Program-made: the position numbers and the translations under genes
Part shown: in pieces, positions 34,830 to 42,180 of the stretch
Layout: each line of letters opens with the position of its first letter
Position numbering within the stretch: position 1 is the stretch's first letter
Notes under the pieces: generated by a model
Databases searched by the model: none
Told to the model about the DNA's origin: nothing
What the model saw: only the letters and a program-made list of their open reading frames with translations
Source of the DNA: Bacteroidetes bacterium UBA1941
GTDB lineage: Bacteria > Bacteroidota > Bacteroidia > Chitinophagales > LD1
Direction of reading: 5' to 3'
Length of the DNA stretch: 64,000 nt
Assembly (NCBI GenBank): GCA_002336805.1
Contig: DDEZ01000012.1
Coordinates: 569,594 to 633,593, forward strand

Positions 34830-35780
34830 ATGGCACTCGGATCCATCTTCTCCGTCATCGTCATCCTGCTTATCATCTTCACTGCGCTAGGCTCCTTTGT
34901 GACCGTGCAGCAGGGCAATGTGGCAGTCATCACCTTCTTTGGCAAGTATCGCCGCATCATGATGCCGGGACTCAACTTCAAACTGCCATGGGTAGAGACC
35001 ATCTTCCGCATCATCTCTATACAAAACCGCTCTGTGGAGCTCCAGTTTCAGGCCATCACGATAGACCAGGCCAATGTTTACTTTAAGTCTATGCTGCTCT
35101 ACTCCGTGCTCAATCAGGAGGAGGATACGCTGAAGAATGTGGCCTTTAAATTCATAGATGACAAGAACCTGATGCAGGCGCTGACGCGCACGATAGAGGG
35201 CTCCATCCGCTCCTTTGTGGCTACCAAGAGGCAGGCCGAGATCCTGAGCCTGCGCAAGGAGATCATAGACTATGTAAAGGACCAGATAGACCGCCAGCTG
35301 GAGGAGTGGGGCTACCACCTGCAGGATCTGCAGCTGAATGACATCACCTTTGATGAGGCGATCATGACCTCTATGAGCCGCGTAGTGGCGTCTAACAACC
35401 TGAAGGCCGCTGCGGAAAACGAAGGCCAGGCACTCCTGATCACCAAGACCAAGGCTGCCGAGGCAGAAGGTAACGCGATCAAGATAGCCGCAGAGGCTGA
35501 GAAGATCGCTGCTCAACTGCGCGGCCAGGGTGTAGCCCTCTTCCGCGAGGAGGTGGCCAAGGGTATGACCTCTGCTGCCAAGGAAATGGAAACTGCTAAT
35601 CTGGATGCCAGCATGATCATGTTTAATATGTGGACGGATGCGATCAAGCAATTTGCTGAAGTGTCTAATGGCAATGTGATCTTCCTGGACGGTAGCACCG
35701 AGGGTATGCAGCAGACCGTGCGCCAGATGATGGCTATGGATAAACTGCATGTGCAGAGAGATAACAGCGCAAAGAAATAA
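34830..35780 (+). CDS. SPFH/Band 7 (stomatin/prohibitin-like) membrane protein
   Basis: A 316-residue protein with one N-terminal membrane helix (SIFSVIVILLIIFTALGSF). The SPFH domain follows: VQQGNVAVITFFGKYRRIMMPGLNFKLP, then VELQFQAITIDQANVYFK, and a later QLNDITFDEAIMTSMSRVVASN-like stretch. An Ala/Glu/Lys-rich coiled coil (about 185-250) comes before a short C-terminal region. Such proteins form large ring assemblies in membrane microdomains and often regulate proteases or stabilise complexes. No NfeD-type partner gene is adjacent. It has its own promoter and terminator, hence is monocistronic. Confidence 0.92.
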   Translation: MALGSIFSVIVILLIIFTALGSFVTVQQGNVAVITFFGKYRRIMMPGLNFKLPWVETIFRIISIQNRSVELQFQAITIDQANVYFKSMLLYSVLNQEEDTLKNVAFKFIDDKNLMQALTRTIEGSIRSFVATKRQAEILSLRKEIIDYVKDQIDRQLEEWGYHLQDLQLNDITFDEAIMTSMSRVVASNNLKAAAENEGQALLITKTKAAEAEGNAIKIAAEAEKIAAQLRGQGVALFREEVAKGMTSAAKEMETANLDASMIMFNMWTDAIKQFAEVSNGNVIFLDGSTEGMQQTVRQMMAMDKLHVQRDNSAKK

Positions 35781-35798
35781 GTCGGATCACATAATAAG

Positions 35799-35824
35799 AA
35801 AAGCCCCTGCAGAGGGGCTTTTTT
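35799..35824 (+). terminator. Intrinsic terminator between the SPFH gene and convergent small genes
   Basis: AAAAGCCCCT (35799-35808) pairs with AGGGGCTTTT (35813-35822), followed by T residues. It is symmetric, so it can serve both strands. Confidence 0.9.
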
Positions 35825-36035
35825 ATGTCGGCTCACTGCGGCTCAATCCGTAGAGGATATATGAGAAAGAAAAACAAACGATAGCTACAAAGATTGAGAT
35901 CAGGTATCCTTTGGTATCGTAAAGTAGGAGATCGGGGCGTAGCTGCGACAGCGCTGCCGTGAAAATGAAAAATAGTCCTGTGAGCATCAATAGGACGCTG
36001 ATGATCCTGAAGAGTATTTTGAGCTGGCGCTGCAT
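35823..36035 (-). CDS. Small two-helix membrane protein, unknown function
   Basis: A 70-residue protein with two hydrophobic segments (FRIISVLLMLTGLFFIFTA and YLISIFVAIVCFSFSYILYGL) joined by a short polar loop. I do not recognise a family. Its ATG lies 4 bases after the stop of the other small membrane protein gene, so the pair forms a unit. The stop codon overlaps the terminator stem, as often seen with tightly packed convergent genes. Confidence 0.6.
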   Translation of the reverse strand: MQRQLKILFRIISVLLMLTGLFFIFTAALSQLRPDLLLYDTKGYLISIFVAIVCFSFSYILYGLSRSEPT

Positions 36036-36039
36036 CAGA

Positions 36040-36330
36040 TCAAGATAAGTAACGATCTACATCTACCTCCTCGATCACCGGTATTTGTTTCTTTTTCCCC
36101 TTGATCAGGCGCACGGCCAATAGGCACAAACCTACCGCGACTGCCATGAGAAGTCCATAAGCGATGAGGGTGCCTATGGTGTAACCAAAACGATGTGCGT
36201 CTGCGACAGTGCGCCTGGTCTCCAGTAACTGCTGGATGGTGACAAAGGTCGTACCCAGCGATAAAAGGACGGCCAGGCCGATACAACAGATGGCCCCTAT
36301 CCATCTCAATATTTTTATGACAGTACTCAT
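36040..36330 (-). CDS. Small two-helix membrane protein, unknown function
   Basis: A 96-residue protein with two membrane segments (ILRWIGAICCIGLAVLLSLG and YGLLMAVAVGLCLLAVRLI) and a Lys-rich, then acidic C-terminal tail (KGKKKQIPVIEEVDVDRYLS), likely cytoplasmic. A longer overlapping frame (36035-36355) is rejected because it lacks membrane segments and is rich in His, Arg and Cys in a way typical of a shadow frame. Possibly a small accessory membrane protein; no function is claimed. Confidence 0.6.
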   Translation of the reverse strand: MSTVIKILRWIGAICCIGLAVLLSLGTTFVTIQQLLETRRTVADAHRFGYTIGTLIAYGLLMAVAVGLCLLAVRLIKGKKKQIPVIEEVDVDRYLS

Positions 36331-36475
36331 AGACTATGCTCCAAAAGTGGCACAATTTCCGACTTTGACCGAATGAAGAGGCGATTTAACTGAATTCTTC
36401 GCCCGCCGATCCATTTCCACTCTTTACCGACTCGTGGAGATAGCTTAAATTCACTATCCCAAAACGAAGCGCTCC

Positions 36476-37720
36476 ATGAAAAGTCCGATATTTTATGCGA
36501 TCCCTGCCTTTATCATACTGGTGCTGCTAGAGGCATACTACGGCTACCGCAAAAAGAAGAACTACTACCGGCTGAATGATACCGTGTCAAACTTTGCCAT
36601 GGGCATAGGCAGCCAGATATCCGGCGCGCTGTCTAAGGGGCTGATCTTTGGCCTGTATATCTACATCCACAATCATTTTGCACTACTCACACTGCCCCGT
36701 ACATGGTGGGCGTTTGCGCTGTGCCTGGTGCTGTTTGACTTCCTCTTTTACTGGGCACACAGGCTGAGCCATGAGATCAACTTCTTCTGGGGTGCACATG
36801 TGGCGCACCACCAGAGCGAGGAGTACAACCTGTCTGTAGCCCTGCGCCAGTCATGGATACACAACCTCATTGCTTTTTTCATCTTCTTGCCGCTGCCGAT
36901 ATTGGGTTTCGATCCACTCACATTTGGTATAGCTGCGGGCGTAGATACGCTGTACCAGTTCTGGATACATACGCGCGCGATAGGCAAGATGCACCCGCTG
37001 ATAGAGTACATCTTTAATACTCCATCGCACCACAGAGTACACCATGCCGTAAATCCCAAGTACATAGACAAGAACCATGCTGGTGTATTCATCATCTGGG
37101 ACAGGCTGTTTGGCACCTTCCGCGTGGAGGATGATGCAGAGGAGATCACCTATGGTATCACGACACAGTTTAAAAGCTGGAACCCTGTCTGGGCCAATGT
37201 ACACTACTACGTAGAGATGGGTGAGAAAATGAAGCAGATGAAATGGACTGACCGCCTGCGTATGATCACTGCCCGCCCGGGCTGGCTGCCGGAATACCTG
37301 GGAGGTTTCCAGCCGGTAAAGGAAGTGGACAAGGAAGTATATACCAAGTATGATGCTGATACCTCTGCTTTATTCCGCGTATATGGTACGGTGCAGTTCA
37401 TCATCACGCTGGCTGGCAGTATCGTGTACCTGGACCATTTTGCTTCTATCACTACCTTCTACAAGTGGTTCTTTGCATCTATACTCACGGTGTCTATCCT
37501 GATCATAGGCGGCATCTTTGAGCGCAAAAAGTGGACCGTATGGGCTGAGGTGATCCGCCTGATGCTCGTACTGGCAGCGCTAAATAGCTACTACTACTAC
37601 TGGTACAACCACTGGCTGACCATCGTGGAGATCGTATCAGCTGCAGCCTTTGCTGTATTCATGGTGTGGTTTGTGATATCCGTATCGCGCCATACTGAGG
37701 AGGAGGGCAGACTGGCATAA
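36476..37720 (+). CDS. Sterol desaturase family protein resembling alkylglycerol monooxygenase
   Basis: A 414-residue polytopic membrane protein. The eight-His di-iron signature is present as HRLSH, HVAHH and, further on, HHRVHH (PSHHRVHHAVNPKYIDKNHAG). The segment GVFIIWDRLFGTF matches the alkylglycerol monooxygenase (TMEM195-like) branch, and not C-5 desaturases. Those enzymes cleave the ether bond of glyceryl ethers using tetrahydropterin. Three further hydrophobic helices follow the catalytic part. If the assignment to the ether-cleaving branch is right, this is a second ether-lipid-related gene within 10 kb of the Tes-like radical SAM gene. Confidence 0.82.
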   Translation: MKSPIFYAIPAFIILVLLEAYYGYRKKKNYYRLNDTVSNFAMGIGSQISGALSKGLIFGLYIYIHNHFALLTLPRTWWAFALCLVLFDFLFYWAHRLSHEINFFWGAHVAHHQSEEYNLSVALRQSWIHNLIAFFIFLPLPILGFDPLTFGIAAGVDTLYQFWIHTRAIGKMHPLIEYIFNTPSHHRVHHAVNPKYIDKNHAGVFIIWDRLFGTFRVEDDAEEITYGITTQFKSWNPVWANVHYYVEMGEKMKQMKWTDRLRMITARPGWLPEYLGGFQPVKEVDKEVYTKYDADTSALFRVYGTVQFIITLAGSIVYLDHFASITTFYKWFFASILTVSILIIGGIFERKKWTVWAEVIRLMLVLAALNSYYYYWYNHWLTIVEIVSAAAFAVFMVWFVISVSRHTEEEGRLA

Positions 37721-37788
37721 GAGTCAGCAATCATTTTCCGGCATCTTTTCACTACCCTTATTGAAAGGGATAGCGTAAGAATGTATAC

Positions 37789-38706
37789 TTATTTGCTTCT
37801 CTTGAAAAGTGATTTGCTGAGCATGAAAAAAGGCTGGTTTTCTGCGCCAAATCCTTCATAAAAGCGGGCTATAGAATCTACCGAGGAGCCTTCGAAATCA
37901 TATATTTTATCCGTGCCGGCATAGTGCGCCAGTATATGATCTACGAGGTAGTGCATGCCTCCATTCTGACGGGAGTGCTCATCAGCAGCGGGGAGGAGAT
38001 GGATGACCCTATTGCCGTGCTCTACTACTATGGCTCCTGCGCATATTTCACCTTCTGCATTCCTGACGGTGAATAGCCTGCCGCACTCATGCATGTGAAA
38101 CTGCTGGGTGAGCCGGTGCAAGAAGTCGCCATGGCGTGGCTTGAAGTTTTTGTCCTTGCGGGCTGTATACCTGATATAGAAGTCGGTAAAACTCTCAAAG
38201 CTAGCCCTATCCTCCTCCTGAAAGATCAATCCTGCCTTTTGCGCCTTCTTGATATTACGTGAGGTATTTTCAGAGTAGCCCTTTTGGATGCTGCTATGTT
38301 TGCCGGAGAGTTGTAGGATCAGGTTTTTCTTCCTGCTCTGTGTCCTGGGGGGCAGGGAGGAAAGCTGATTGTCAAAATTTGTATTGAGGTTTACAAAGAA
38401 GAACTTCTTCAGCGCCTCTTTGACCACGGTATCTAATATGAGATCGCTGCGCCGCTTGTAAAAGACACCTAGCTGCTGGCAAAACAGCGGCTGGTACACA
38501 AACAGCATACCCCACTTGCGCCCTACGGGCAGTGGCATCAGCGCCTCATACTCTCCTACTACCAGGGCCATCCACTTTGGGCAAAGAGCGTCGAGGTACC
38601 AGGTATAGGCATAGGGCAGACTATTCGATGCAGTGCGGATCACTTCATTCCACTTCGCTTCATTGATCTGGGTGCGCTTTAGTACGCGTATCTTGGGCGT
38701 GATCAT
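37789..38706 (-). CDS. GNAT/FemAB-like acyltransferase
   Basis: A 305-residue protein with a tandem GNAT/FemAB-type fold. The first half ends near YSENTSRNIKKAQKAGL, a typical FemAB/BioF2-like motif. The second half has CAGAIVVEHGNRVIHLLPAADEHSRQNGGMHYLVDH and IYDFEGSSVDSIARFYEGFGA, which resemble the acceptor-binding end of FemX-like transferases. Such enzymes transfer amino acids or acyl groups to peptidoglycan or small molecules; the substrate here is unknown. The ATG overlaps the stop of the upstream gene by one base (TGATG), so the two are translationally coupled. A CCCTT/AAGGG hairpin at about 37751-37771 may end the transcript. Confidence 0.78.
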   Translation of the reverse strand: MITPKIRVLKRTQINEAKWNEVIRTASNSLPYAYTWYLDALCPKWMALVVGEYEALMPLPVGRKWGMLFVYQPLFCQQLGVFYKRRSDLILDTVVKEALKKFFFVNLNTNFDNQLSSLPPRTQSRKKNLILQLSGKHSSIQKGYSENTSRNIKKAQKAGLIFQEEDRASFESFTDFYIRYTARKDKNFKPRHGDFLHRLTQQFHMHECGRLFTVRNAEGEICAGAIVVEHGNRVIHLLPAADEHSRQNGGMHYLVDHILAHYAGTDKIYDFEGSSVDSIARFYEGFGAENQPFFMLSKSLFKRSK

Positions 38707-39428
38707 CAGAAATCGAGTTCTCCTTTTTTCTTTGATTCTTTTTTGGCAGCGCGGTAGAAGGTCTCGCCTTTGAGGTATTTGGTCTTCAGCAGCGGGCAGA
38801 TCTTGTAGCGCTCGTCTTTGGTGTCTTCATACATGGCCGCCAGTGTCTCAAACACGCTGGTGATCCCTATGCGGTCACACCATTCAAACGGTCCGAAGGG
38901 ATAATTAGTACCCAGCTTCATGGCCATATCTATATCCTCTATAGAGGCTGTGCCCTCCTGCAGGGTATAGCAGGCCTCATTGATGATCATAAAGATGACG
39001 CGCGGCTTGACCATGCCTACACGGTCCTCTACCATGAGGAAGTCAATATTAAATACCTTCATGAGGTCGGTCAGGGCTGGTATCTCAAATTTGCGGTAGG
39101 CGCTCACCTCCCACTTAGACTGCGCCATAAAGGTGGGTAAAGCATTGATGCCAAAGAGCTGGCATTTCACTTTGGCCCCGCTGGTGTAGACAGCCTCGGC
39201 GAGGGAGAGCTTGACAGCGCTGACGAAGACCGGTATGTCCTTGAGCTGGGCATACAGCTCCATGTTAGATGGGTCATCGTCAAAATTGAGGTCGAATATC
39301 ACATCATAGAGGTCGTAGTCCTCCTCGCTATCGCCATCGGAGCGGTCTACCTCCAGGGCAGGATTGGTGGCCAGGCGTGCCTGCAGGTCCGCAAAACGGT
39401 CATCCTCTCCTATGATCAGTACTTTCAT
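38706..39428 (-). CDS. Protein with 3-hydroxyacyl-CoA dehydrogenase C-terminal domain and a degenerate N-terminal half
   Basis: A 240-residue protein. The start at 39428 (MKVLIIGEDDRF) is set by a -7 box at 39444-39451 that excludes the longer start at 39446. The C-terminal ~110 residues are a 3-hydroxyacyl-CoA dehydrogenase C-terminal domain (GMVKPRVIFMIINEACYTL, then GTNYPFGPFEWCDRIG). The N-terminal half looks like the remnant of a nucleotide-binding fold but lacks the GxGxxG loop, and has a long acidic stretch (DRSDGDSEEDYDLYD). It is therefore probably not an active dehydrogenase on its own. It is coupled to the acyltransferase gene downstream. Confidence 0.8.
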   Translation of the reverse strand: MKVLIIGEDDRFADLQARLATNPALEVDRSDGDSEEDYDLYDVIFDLNFDDDPSNMELYAQLKDIPVFVSAVKLSLAEAVYTSGAKVKCQLFGINALPTFMAQSKWEVSAYRKFEIPALTDLMKVFNIDFLMVEDRVGMVKPRVIFMIINEACYTLQEGTASIEDIDMAMKLGTNYPFGPFEWCDRIGITSVFETLAAMYEDTKDERYKICPLLKTKYLKGETFYRAAKKESKKKGELDF

Positions 39429-39443
39429 CCAGATACTTTTCGC

Positions 39444-39451
39444 CAAATGTA
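39444..39451 (-). promoter_or_regulatory. -7 promoter box (TACATTTG, minus strand) of the dehydrogenase-like gene
   Basis: Exact TAnnTTTG match on the minus strand, 15 bases ahead of the ATG at 39428. It decides between the two candidate starts. Confidence 0.65.
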
Positions 39452-39514
39452 AGGAAACATTGGATTTGTCAGCGAAAATACATACCTTAGACGTTAGTAA
39501 CCCGCCACGTCATT

Positions 39515-39796
39515 ATGATATTATCCTTTGGGAGTAAAGACACTGAAAAAATCTGGAACGGTGAGCGTGTGAAGAAAATACCGGTAGACATCCAACAAAC
39601 AGGCAGGCGCAAGCTAAGGATGCTGCACAACTCAGTGAATCTCGCGGATCTGAAAATACCACCTGCTAACCGTCTAGAGAAGCTGTCGGGGAATCTAAAA
39701 GACTTCTATAGCATCCGTATCAATGATCAATGGCGTATCGTTTTCCAATGGATCAATAATAATGCGATGCAGGTAGAAATAATGGATTACCACTAA
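39515..39796 (+). CDS. higB: HigB-type (RelE superfamily) toxin
   Basis: A 93-residue protein of the HigB/RelE-like mRNA interferase family, which cuts mRNA in the ribosomal A site. Landmarks: the N-terminal KDTEKIWNGERVKKIP, the central KLRMLHNSVNLADLKIPPANRLEKLSG and the catalytic-end strand YSIRINDQWRIVFQW with its conserved Arg. The antitoxin gene follows after 11 bases, the reversed order (toxin first) typical of higBA. A TACCTTAG box at 39483-39490 is the likely promoter. The pair is flanked by chromosomal genes without mobile-element marks. Confidence 0.9.
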   Translation: MILSFGSKDTEKIWNGERVKKIPVDIQQTGRRKLRMLHNSVNLADLKIPPANRLEKLSGNLKDFYSIRINDQWRIVFQWINNNAMQVEIMDYH

Positions 39797-39807
39797 AAAA
39801 TAAGAGA

Positions 39808-40107
39808 ATGAAAAGGCTTAAGAACATACATCCCGGTGAAGTACTACTCGAAGAGTTTCTGACGCCGCTCAATATTTCGGCTTACAAACTGGCCAAGGAT
39901 ATCTCGATACCTCAAACGAGGATATCACAGATCCTTAAAGAGAAAAGAAGGATCACTGCTGACACAGCCCTTAGGCTAAGCAAGTATTTTGGAAATTCTC
40001 CCAAATTTTGGCTGGGCTTGCAAGATGATTTTGATATAGAGGAAGAGCGCTTGTCTATCGAAAATGAGTTGTCGGCTATCAAAACGCACATTTCAGACGC
40101 AGCTTAA
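39808..40107 (+). CDS. higA: HigA-type antitoxin (XRE family)
   Basis: A 99-residue DNA-binding antitoxin. The helix-turn-helix covers about 20-65 (NISAYKLAKDISIPQTRIS, then ILKEKRRITADTALRLSKYFG), preceded by the family opening HPGEVLLEEFLTPL. It should bind HigB and repress the shared promoter. RidA follows 24 bases downstream on the same strand but is unlikely to be functionally linked. Confidence 0.93.
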   Translation: MKRLKNIHPGEVLLEEFLTPLNISAYKLAKDISIPQTRISQILKEKRRITADTALRLSKYFGNSPKFWLGLQDDFDIEEERLSIENELSAIKTHISDAA

Positions 40108-40131
40108 ATTAAAATACTTCAACTTTAAATC

Positions 40132-40512
40132 ATGGAGAAACATATCAGCCCTACTACAGCAGCACCGGCGCCTATAGGTCCATACAGCCAGGCAGTCATG
40201 GTAAATGGCACCCTATACATGTCCGGCCAGATAGCGATCAACCCATCTACCGGTGAGCTATACTCAGGCCCGATAGAGGGCGAGACGGCCCTGGTCATGC
40301 AGAATATAGGTGGCATCCTGAAGGCCTACCACATGGACTACACTCATATCGTGAAGACGACTATTTTCCTGAAAGATATGAACGACTTTGCCAGGGTTAA
40401 TGAGGTGTATGGGAGTTATTTCAAGGATGATTTCCCGGCACGGGAGACAGTACAGGTGAGCCGCCTGCCTAAGGATGTGAATGTGGAGATCAGCTGTATA
40501 GCGGTGAAGTAG
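40132..40512 (+). CDS. ridA: RidA family enamine/imine deaminase
   Basis: A 126-residue cytoplasmic protein of the Rid/YjgF/YER057c family that hydrolyses reactive enamine and imine intermediates released by PLP enzymes. Family blocks: PAPIGPYSQAVMVNGTLYMSGQIA at the N terminus; KTTIFLKDMNDFARVNEVYGSYF; and FPARETVQVSRLPKDVNVEI with the conserved Arg that anchors the substrate carboxylate. Length is standard. The ~95 bases after the stop carry a degenerate GAGAC/TAGAC repeat. Confidence 0.94.
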   Translation: MEKHISPTTAAPAPIGPYSQAVMVNGTLYMSGQIAINPSTGELYSGPIEGETALVMQNIGGILKAYHMDYTHIVKTTIFLKDMNDFARVNEVYGSYFKDDFPARETVQVSRLPKDVNVEISCIAVK

Positions 40513-40609
40513 ACTTGAGACGCTAGACAAGAGACATTAGACTAATGCAAACAGCCTGCGGCTGAGTAATAAATTCTTTTTCCTTACGTTTATCGCCCAA
40601 AATCACTGC

Positions 40610-42085
40610 GTGAAAATAGCCAAGGCCCTCATAGTCATCATCCCTCTACTGGTAGCTACCCTGCTGATGAATAGCTGCCACAAGGAGCAGTTTTCAAAGA
40701 CTGGCGCGCTGTCATTTTCTACGGATACGCTGACTTTTGACACGGTATTCACCACGCTGGGCTCTACCACGCGCTACTTTAAGGTACGCAATACCCAGAG
40801 TAAGTCCCTCCTGGTATCTGACATCAAACTGATGCAGCTGCAGGGCAACCAGTTTCGTATCAATGTGGATGGTGTATCGGGTACAGAGTTTAAGGATGTA
40901 GATATACCGGCGCATGACAGTATCTATGTATTTGTAGAAGTGACTGTGAACCCAAACGATCTGAATAATCCTTTTGTGATACTGGACCAGATCCAGTTTA
41001 CCACCAACGGTACTACGCAGCATGTAGTGCTGGAGGCTATGGGGCAGAATGCCTATTACCACTTTAGCGATAGCGTAGTATCTAATGTGACCTGGCCTAA
41101 TGACAAGCCGCATATCATCGTAAACAAAAATGGCGGCCTGCCTATCCTGGAGATCAAACCAGGAGCTACGCTGAACCTCCAGCCACGCACACAGATCTAT
41201 ATGGGACCCAATGCCGTGATCACTGTAGATGGCAACCTGGTAGCTCATGGCAATAGCTGGAGCGACTCTATCGTATTCCAATACATACGCCGTGACTATC
41301 AGAATGCACCGGGACAGTGGCTGGGTATCACCTACAGCCGCGGTGCGTCTATCAATATGGACCACGTGATAGTGGACCAGTCTACCTTTGGCGTGTCTGA
41401 CGAGTATGTACTGGACCTGCTGGCCAGCGCACAGATCACCACCTCTGACCTCAGAAACTATAGCGGAGGCCCCACGCCTACCGTCACGCTGGACAAGTGT
41501 ATCATAAGAAACTGCTCGAGCAATGCGCTGACAGCCCTGCAGACCAACCTGACCGCGACCAACTGCCTGCTCCACTCCTCCGGAGGCCAGATGGTAGTGC
41601 TGGGCATGGGCGGCAGCTATACGCTAAATAACTGTACGATGGCCAACGTGTACAACCTGTACACAAATCATCAGAATCCTACCCTGACGCTGATAGACCG
41701 GGCGCCGTACCTCTCTACCAATACAGTGGTAGGACCGTATGCCACTACCATCAATATCAGCAATAGTGCTGTGGTAGGATCTCAGGACAATGAGCTGGCC
41801 TACACACCTGCGCCGTCTATGCTGAATGCACACTTCAGCTACTGCAACCTGACGACGAATGTCGACACCTTTCACCTGCTGCAGGGGGCAGATGACAGCT
41901 GCGTGTACAATAGCCGCACCAACCGCCTATTCTACAATGAGCAGTACGGCGACTACAGGCCGGACAGTACCGACTCTCCGCTGTATAATAAAGGAAACCC
42001 CTCTACTCAGCGCCCTGACGATCTCTTTGACCGCTCCCGCAGCCCCAAGCATAGCGTGGGTGCGATAGAGTGGACCGGAAATTAA
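40610..42085 (+). CDS. Right-handed beta-helix lipoprotein (GTG start)
   Basis: A 491-residue surface or periplasmic lipoprotein. GTG at 40610 is the start, followed by a hydrophobic signal and the lipobox LLMNSC (Cys at ~23). Residues ~30-150 look like an immunoglobulin-like domain (LTFDTVFTTLGSTTRYFKV). Residues ~165-450 show repeating short strands with stacked Asn typical of a right-handed parallel beta-helix (HVIVDQSTFGV, KCIIRNCSSNALTAL, LNNCTMANVYNLY). It resembles choice-of-anchor/pectate-lyase-like Bacteroidota lipoproteins. No catalytic residues can be named. A TACGTTTA box near 40587 is a possible promoter. Confidence 0.8.
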   Translation: MKIAKALIVIIPLLVATLLMNSCHKEQFSKTGALSFSTDTLTFDTVFTTLGSTTRYFKVRNTQSKSLLVSDIKLMQLQGNQFRINVDGVSGTEFKDVDIPAHDSIYVFVEVTVNPNDLNNPFVILDQIQFTTNGTTQHVVLEAMGQNAYYHFSDSVVSNVTWPNDKPHIIVNKNGGLPILEIKPGATLNLQPRTQIYMGPNAVITVDGNLVAHGNSWSDSIVFQYIRRDYQNAPGQWLGITYSRGASINMDHVIVDQSTFGVSDEYVLDLLASAQITTSDLRNYSGGPTPTVTLDKCIIRNCSSNALTALQTNLTATNCLLHSSGGQMVVLGMGGSYTLNNCTMANVYNLYTNHQNPTLTLIDRAPYLSTNTVVGPYATTINISNSAVVGSQDNELAYTPAPSMLNAHFSYCNLTTNVDTFHLLQGADDSCVYNSRTNRLFYNEQYGDYRPDSTDSPLYNKGNPSTQRPDDLFDRSRSPKHSVGAIEWTGN

Positions 42086-42180
42086 CGGCCAAAAGCACAT
42101 TTCTCCGTGCATAATTATTGTCAAAAAGCTATTGACAGAGAGGAAGTTTCGACAAATTTGGAGTGTAAACACTTCATCCC

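Noticed and set aside
36035..36355. Alternative 106-residue reading frame
   Set aside because: It overlaps the better frame at 36040-36330, has no membrane helices and has a shadow-frame composition.
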